From Prorocentrum cordatum (lineage: Eukaryota; Sar; Dinophyceae; Prorocentrales; Prorocentraceae): a stretch of 64,000 nt of DNA. Below the pieces are notes generated by a model, which saw nothing but the letters and a program-made list of their open reading frames with translations, was not told the DNA's origin and did no database searches. The position numbers were made by a program, and so were the translations under genes. The DNA is taken from positions 265,469-329,468 of the forward strand of contig CAUYUJ010008546.1 in NCBI GenBank assembly GCA_963575745.1. The letters are read 5' to 3'. Numbering within the stretch: the first letter of the stretch is position 1; every line of letters starts with the position of its first letter. Below are positions 61,491 to 64,000 of the stretch, piece after piece.

Positions 61491-62053
61491 ATGTTGCCAA
61501 GGTCGCTGAAGCGCGCGAAGGTTTCTTGGCGGTGGCGTGTGCCATGATAACTGTGCTTCAAGCGTGGCCCAAGGCTCGTGATCTGTTCGGTGATCTGAGT
61601 AGAATCAAAGTTTTCCGACCCATCAAAGGCTGCCTGTTAGCCCACGATGTACGGTGGGTGAACAACAGGTGGCAATGTGTGAAATGTTTCCGTTCTTTCA
61701 AGAATGGCCGTCGAGCGGACCTGTCTGAATGCGGGCCTATCCCCACCACCATCCGTGCTCTTGTTGCCCCTCCTGTCCCTCCCTCGCCCGCTCACGATCT
61801 CAGGATTGCGCGTGTGTTTCAGTCTGGCCAAGGTTGTGTCTTCTGCCGTCGCTGTGGGTCTTACACCACTGGCCGCCAAGCAAAAGACCTGGTGGGCGGA
61901 TGCACCAACCCCAAGCCGAGACATGTACAAATGCTGCTCAAGGGACAGCTGCCCAGACCCCGCGGCCCCCAGGGCCGCATTTCACGGGCCTGGATTCCTG
62001 GTGATCTCGTTTCTGACTGGGGGGACCTCCTCAGCGGCGAGGCCCTGTTTTGA
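61478..62053 (+). pseudogene. LINE-2 conserved Cys/His-rich C-terminal tail
   Basis: Read from the T7 run the frame is open: SSAVDVAKVAEAREGFLAVA, VLQAWPKARDLFGDLS, LLAHDVRWVNNRWQCVKCFR, then SGQGCVFCRRCGSYTTGRQA, DLVGGCTNP and VQMLLKGQLPRPRGP. The order HD..WxCxxC and H..CxxC..C matches LINE-1 9649-10142 and 34366-34690. Probable double zinc-binding module of unknown function. Confidence 0.68.
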
Positions 62054-62153
62054 GCCAGCCCATATGTGATTGGCTTTTCTTCTCGCGTGGTTCAACCACG
62101 AGCGCCCGCTTTGCTCATGGAGTGTGGTGGGTATGATGTCTCGAGCAAAAAAG
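62054..62153 (+). other. LINE-2 3' untranslated region
   Basis: Contains a tight hairpin CGTGGTT-C-AACCACG (about 62086-62100) and ends GAGCAAAAAAG before the right duplication. Confidence 0.55.
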
Positions 62154-62560
62154 CCTCTTGGGAGCGTCTGGGGTCATTATTGGGGCCTCCTGGGAGCTTC
62201 CTGGGCACCTCTTGGAGGCCTCTTGGGGGCCTCCTTGGGCCTCTTGGGTGCCTTTGGGGGCTTCTTGGGGGCATCTTTGGCGGCCTTGCGGCGTTCCTGG
62301 CCCGGCTGACGCCGTCGGAAGCCGTCTTGGGAGCCTCTCTGGGCCGTCTTGGGGCCCTCTAGGGGCGCTTCAGGGTCGTCTTGAAGGCCATCTTGGGCGG
62401 CTTGGAGGCCTCTTGGGCCGTCTTGGGGCCCGTTGGGGGCCGTCTTAGGAGCCTCTTGGGCCGTCCTGGGGCCATCTTGGAGGTATCTTGGGCGATCTTA
62501 GGGCAATTTTGGGGGCCTCTTGGGTCGTCTTGAGCAGGTCGGAAGGCCGTTTTGACGCAA
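62154..62560 (+). repeat. CTTGGG-type minisatellite and LINE-2 right duplication
   Basis: It starts with CCTCTTGGGAGC (62154-62165), the LINE-2 target-site duplication, and goes on as a regular CTTGGG-type tract with one TCGGAAGC word at 62308. Confidence 0.85.
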
Positions 62561-62819
62561 ATGCCCAAATCCTTCAAAAACCTTTTTGGGGGATCATTGA
62601 TTCACACCTCTGAAAGAGCGCGTTCTGTGGTCGCTTGGAGGTGGGGGGTTGAAACCAGACCCCCCCCCACCCTTCTTTCCTTTTTCCCCTGCTTCCCCTC
62701 CTCTCCTCGGGCCGGCGCTTGAGTCGGCGGCGGCTGGCGGCGGCGGCGGGGACGACGAGTTCCTTTTCTGGGCCGGCGCCGGCGCCTGCGGCGGCGGGCG
62801 GCGGCGGAGGGAAGCGTCG
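62561..62819. other. Unassigned GC-rich spacer
   Basis: Contains a C-run and GGCGGCGG words. No gene. Confidence 0.35.
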
Positions 62820-63890
62820 ACGAGGACGACGGTGGTGGTGGTGGTGGTGGGTTGTGGTGGTGGTGGTGGCGGTGGTGGTGGTGGTGGTTGTGGTGGTGGT
62901 GGTGTGGTGGTTTGCGGCGGCGGGGAGCGTCGACGAGGACGACGGTGGTGGTGGTGGTGGTGGTGGTAGGTTGAGGTGGTGGTGGTGGCGGTTGTGGTGG
63001 TTGTGGTGGTGGTGGTGGTGGTGTGGTGGTTTGTTGTGTTGGTGGTGGTGGTGGTTGTGGTGGTGGGCGGTGGTGGCGGTGGTGGTGGATTGGTGGTGGT
63101 TTGTGGTGGTGGTTTGTGGTGGTGGTGGTGGTGGTGGTGGGAGGTGGTGGTGGTGGTAGTTTGATGGCGGTGTGGTGGTGGTTTGTGGTTGTGGTGGTGG
63201 GTTGTGGTGGTGGCGGCGGTTTGTGGAGGTGGTCCTGGTGGTGGTGGTAGTGGCGGTTTGTGGTGGTGGTGGTGGTGGTGTGGTTGTTTGTGGTGGTGGC
63301 GGTGGGTTGTGTTGCTAGTAGCGGTGGTGGTTGTGGCGGTGGTGGTGGTGGTGGTGTCGTAGATTGTGGTGGTGGTGGTAGTGGTGGTGGGTTTTTGTGG
63401 TGGTGGTGGTGGTGGCGATGGTGAGTTGAGGTGGTGGTGGTTGTGGTGTGGTGGTGGTGTGGTGGTGGTTTGTGGTGGTGGTGGTGGGTTGTGGTGGTGG
63501 CGGTGGTTTGTGGACGTGGTGCTGGTGGTGGTGGTGGTGGCGGTGTAGGTGGTGGTGGTGGTGGTGTGGTGGTTTGTGGTGGTGGCGGTGTGTTGTGCTG
63601 CTAGTAGTGGTGGTGGTTGTAGTTGTGGTGGTGGTGGTGGTGCTGGTGGTGGTGGTGGTGGTGGTGGTGGTGGTGGTGGTGGTGGTGTGGTAGATTGTGG
63701 TAGTGGTGGTAGTTGTGGTGGGTTTTTGTGGTGGTGGTTGTGGTGACGGTGAGTTCTGGTGGTGGTTGTGGTGGTGGTGGCTGTGGTGGTGTTGGTGGTC
63801 GTGGTGGGTTGGTGGTGGTGGTGGTGGGTTGAGGCGGTGGTGGTGGTGGTGGTGGTGGCGGTGGTGGTAGTTGTGGTAATCGTCGCTGCG
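62820..63890 (+). repeat. (TGG)n satellite
   Basis: More than 1 kb of GGT/TGG trinucleotides with TTT-GTG interruptions. Val/Trp/Gly-rich frames are artefacts. GCGCCGGCGCC-type DNA and a G-run follow to the window end. Confidence 0.97.
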
Positions 63891-64000
63891 TCTCCGCCGT
63901 CGCCGGCGCCAGCGCCGGCGCCAGCGCCAGCGCCGGCCCGGGGGGGGGGGGGTTGAACCCTCCCCCCTCTCCCCGGCGCCCGGGAGCGGGGAGGGGTGTT

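Larger units (their letters stand above)
55997..62153 (+). mobile_element. LINE-2: non-LTR retrotransposon, same family as LINE-1
   Basis: Between 12-bp repeats lie a 228-base leader, ORF1 (56225-57325), a decayed endonuclease, linker, RT, connector, CCHC, RNase H, Cys-rich tail and a 3' end GAGCAAAAAAG. No DinoSL is at its 5' end. It is inserted in a CTTGGG-type tract whose uninterrupted relative is at 51935-52760. Stops and shifts, several at T-runs, interrupt ORF2. Confidence 0.8.

Noticed and set aside
62840-63956. Val/Trp/Gly-rich proteins
   Set aside because: Pure translations of the TGG satellite.

Overview
This window is repeat-dense, GC-rich nuclear DNA of a dinoflagellate. The strongest clue is an exact copy of the 22-nt dinoflagellate spliced leader (DinoSL, TCCGTAGCC...GGCTCAAG) at 3735-3756. 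Dinoflagellate-type Ty1/copia and LINE polyproteins, huge simple-sequence tracts and the absence of any recognisable intact host gene agree with this. I cannot name the genus.

The left half (1-31858) reads as one old minus-strand Ty1/copia element (Copia-B) that later insertions have split. Its 5' LTR is at 31584-31858, followed by gag, zinc knuckle, protease region and integrase (30835-26058), a linker plus the RT N-terminus (15220-14716), RT (11990-11619), and RT/RNase H/tail (2568-248). The start of its 3' LTR lies at 69-1. At two of the three breaks, removing the insert together with one copy of a 5-bp direct repeat (CTTGG or GTGAT) restores a continuous frame. The inserts are element Z (15221-26052, inverted ends and inverted minisatellites), element Y (12004-14722, mostly simple sequence with near-inverted ends) and element X (2569-11618, unrecognised). 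X itself carries LINE-1 (3734-10229), and Z carries a second complete plus-strand copia element, Copia-A (17776-25429, with LTRs, primer-binding site, gag, PR, INT, RT and RNase H).

The right half (31859-64000) holds a mixture. There is a 3' LINE fragment (about 34370-34820), a LINE of a different clade (LINE-3, 34965-41930, interrupted by simple repeats and a composite repeat), and a second LINE of the LINE-1 family (LINE-2, 55997-62153). Between these lie several satellite arrays (about 101-bp, 89-bp, 90/79-bp and 5-bp units) and seven tracts of a degenerate CTTGGG-type minisatellite. A roughly 4-kb stretch (44155-48360) has no supported gene.

LINE-1 and LINE-2 share one layout. ORF1 has a C4 zinc ribbon and a coiled coil. 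ORF2 has an EEP endonuclease, RT, a CCHC motif, RNase H and a conserved cysteine-rich tail. All coding regions are frameshifted or stop-containing, and several frameshifts sit on homopolymer runs, so some may be read errors. Coordinates of degenerate coding segments are approximate. No tRNA, rRNA or intact cellular gene was recognised.
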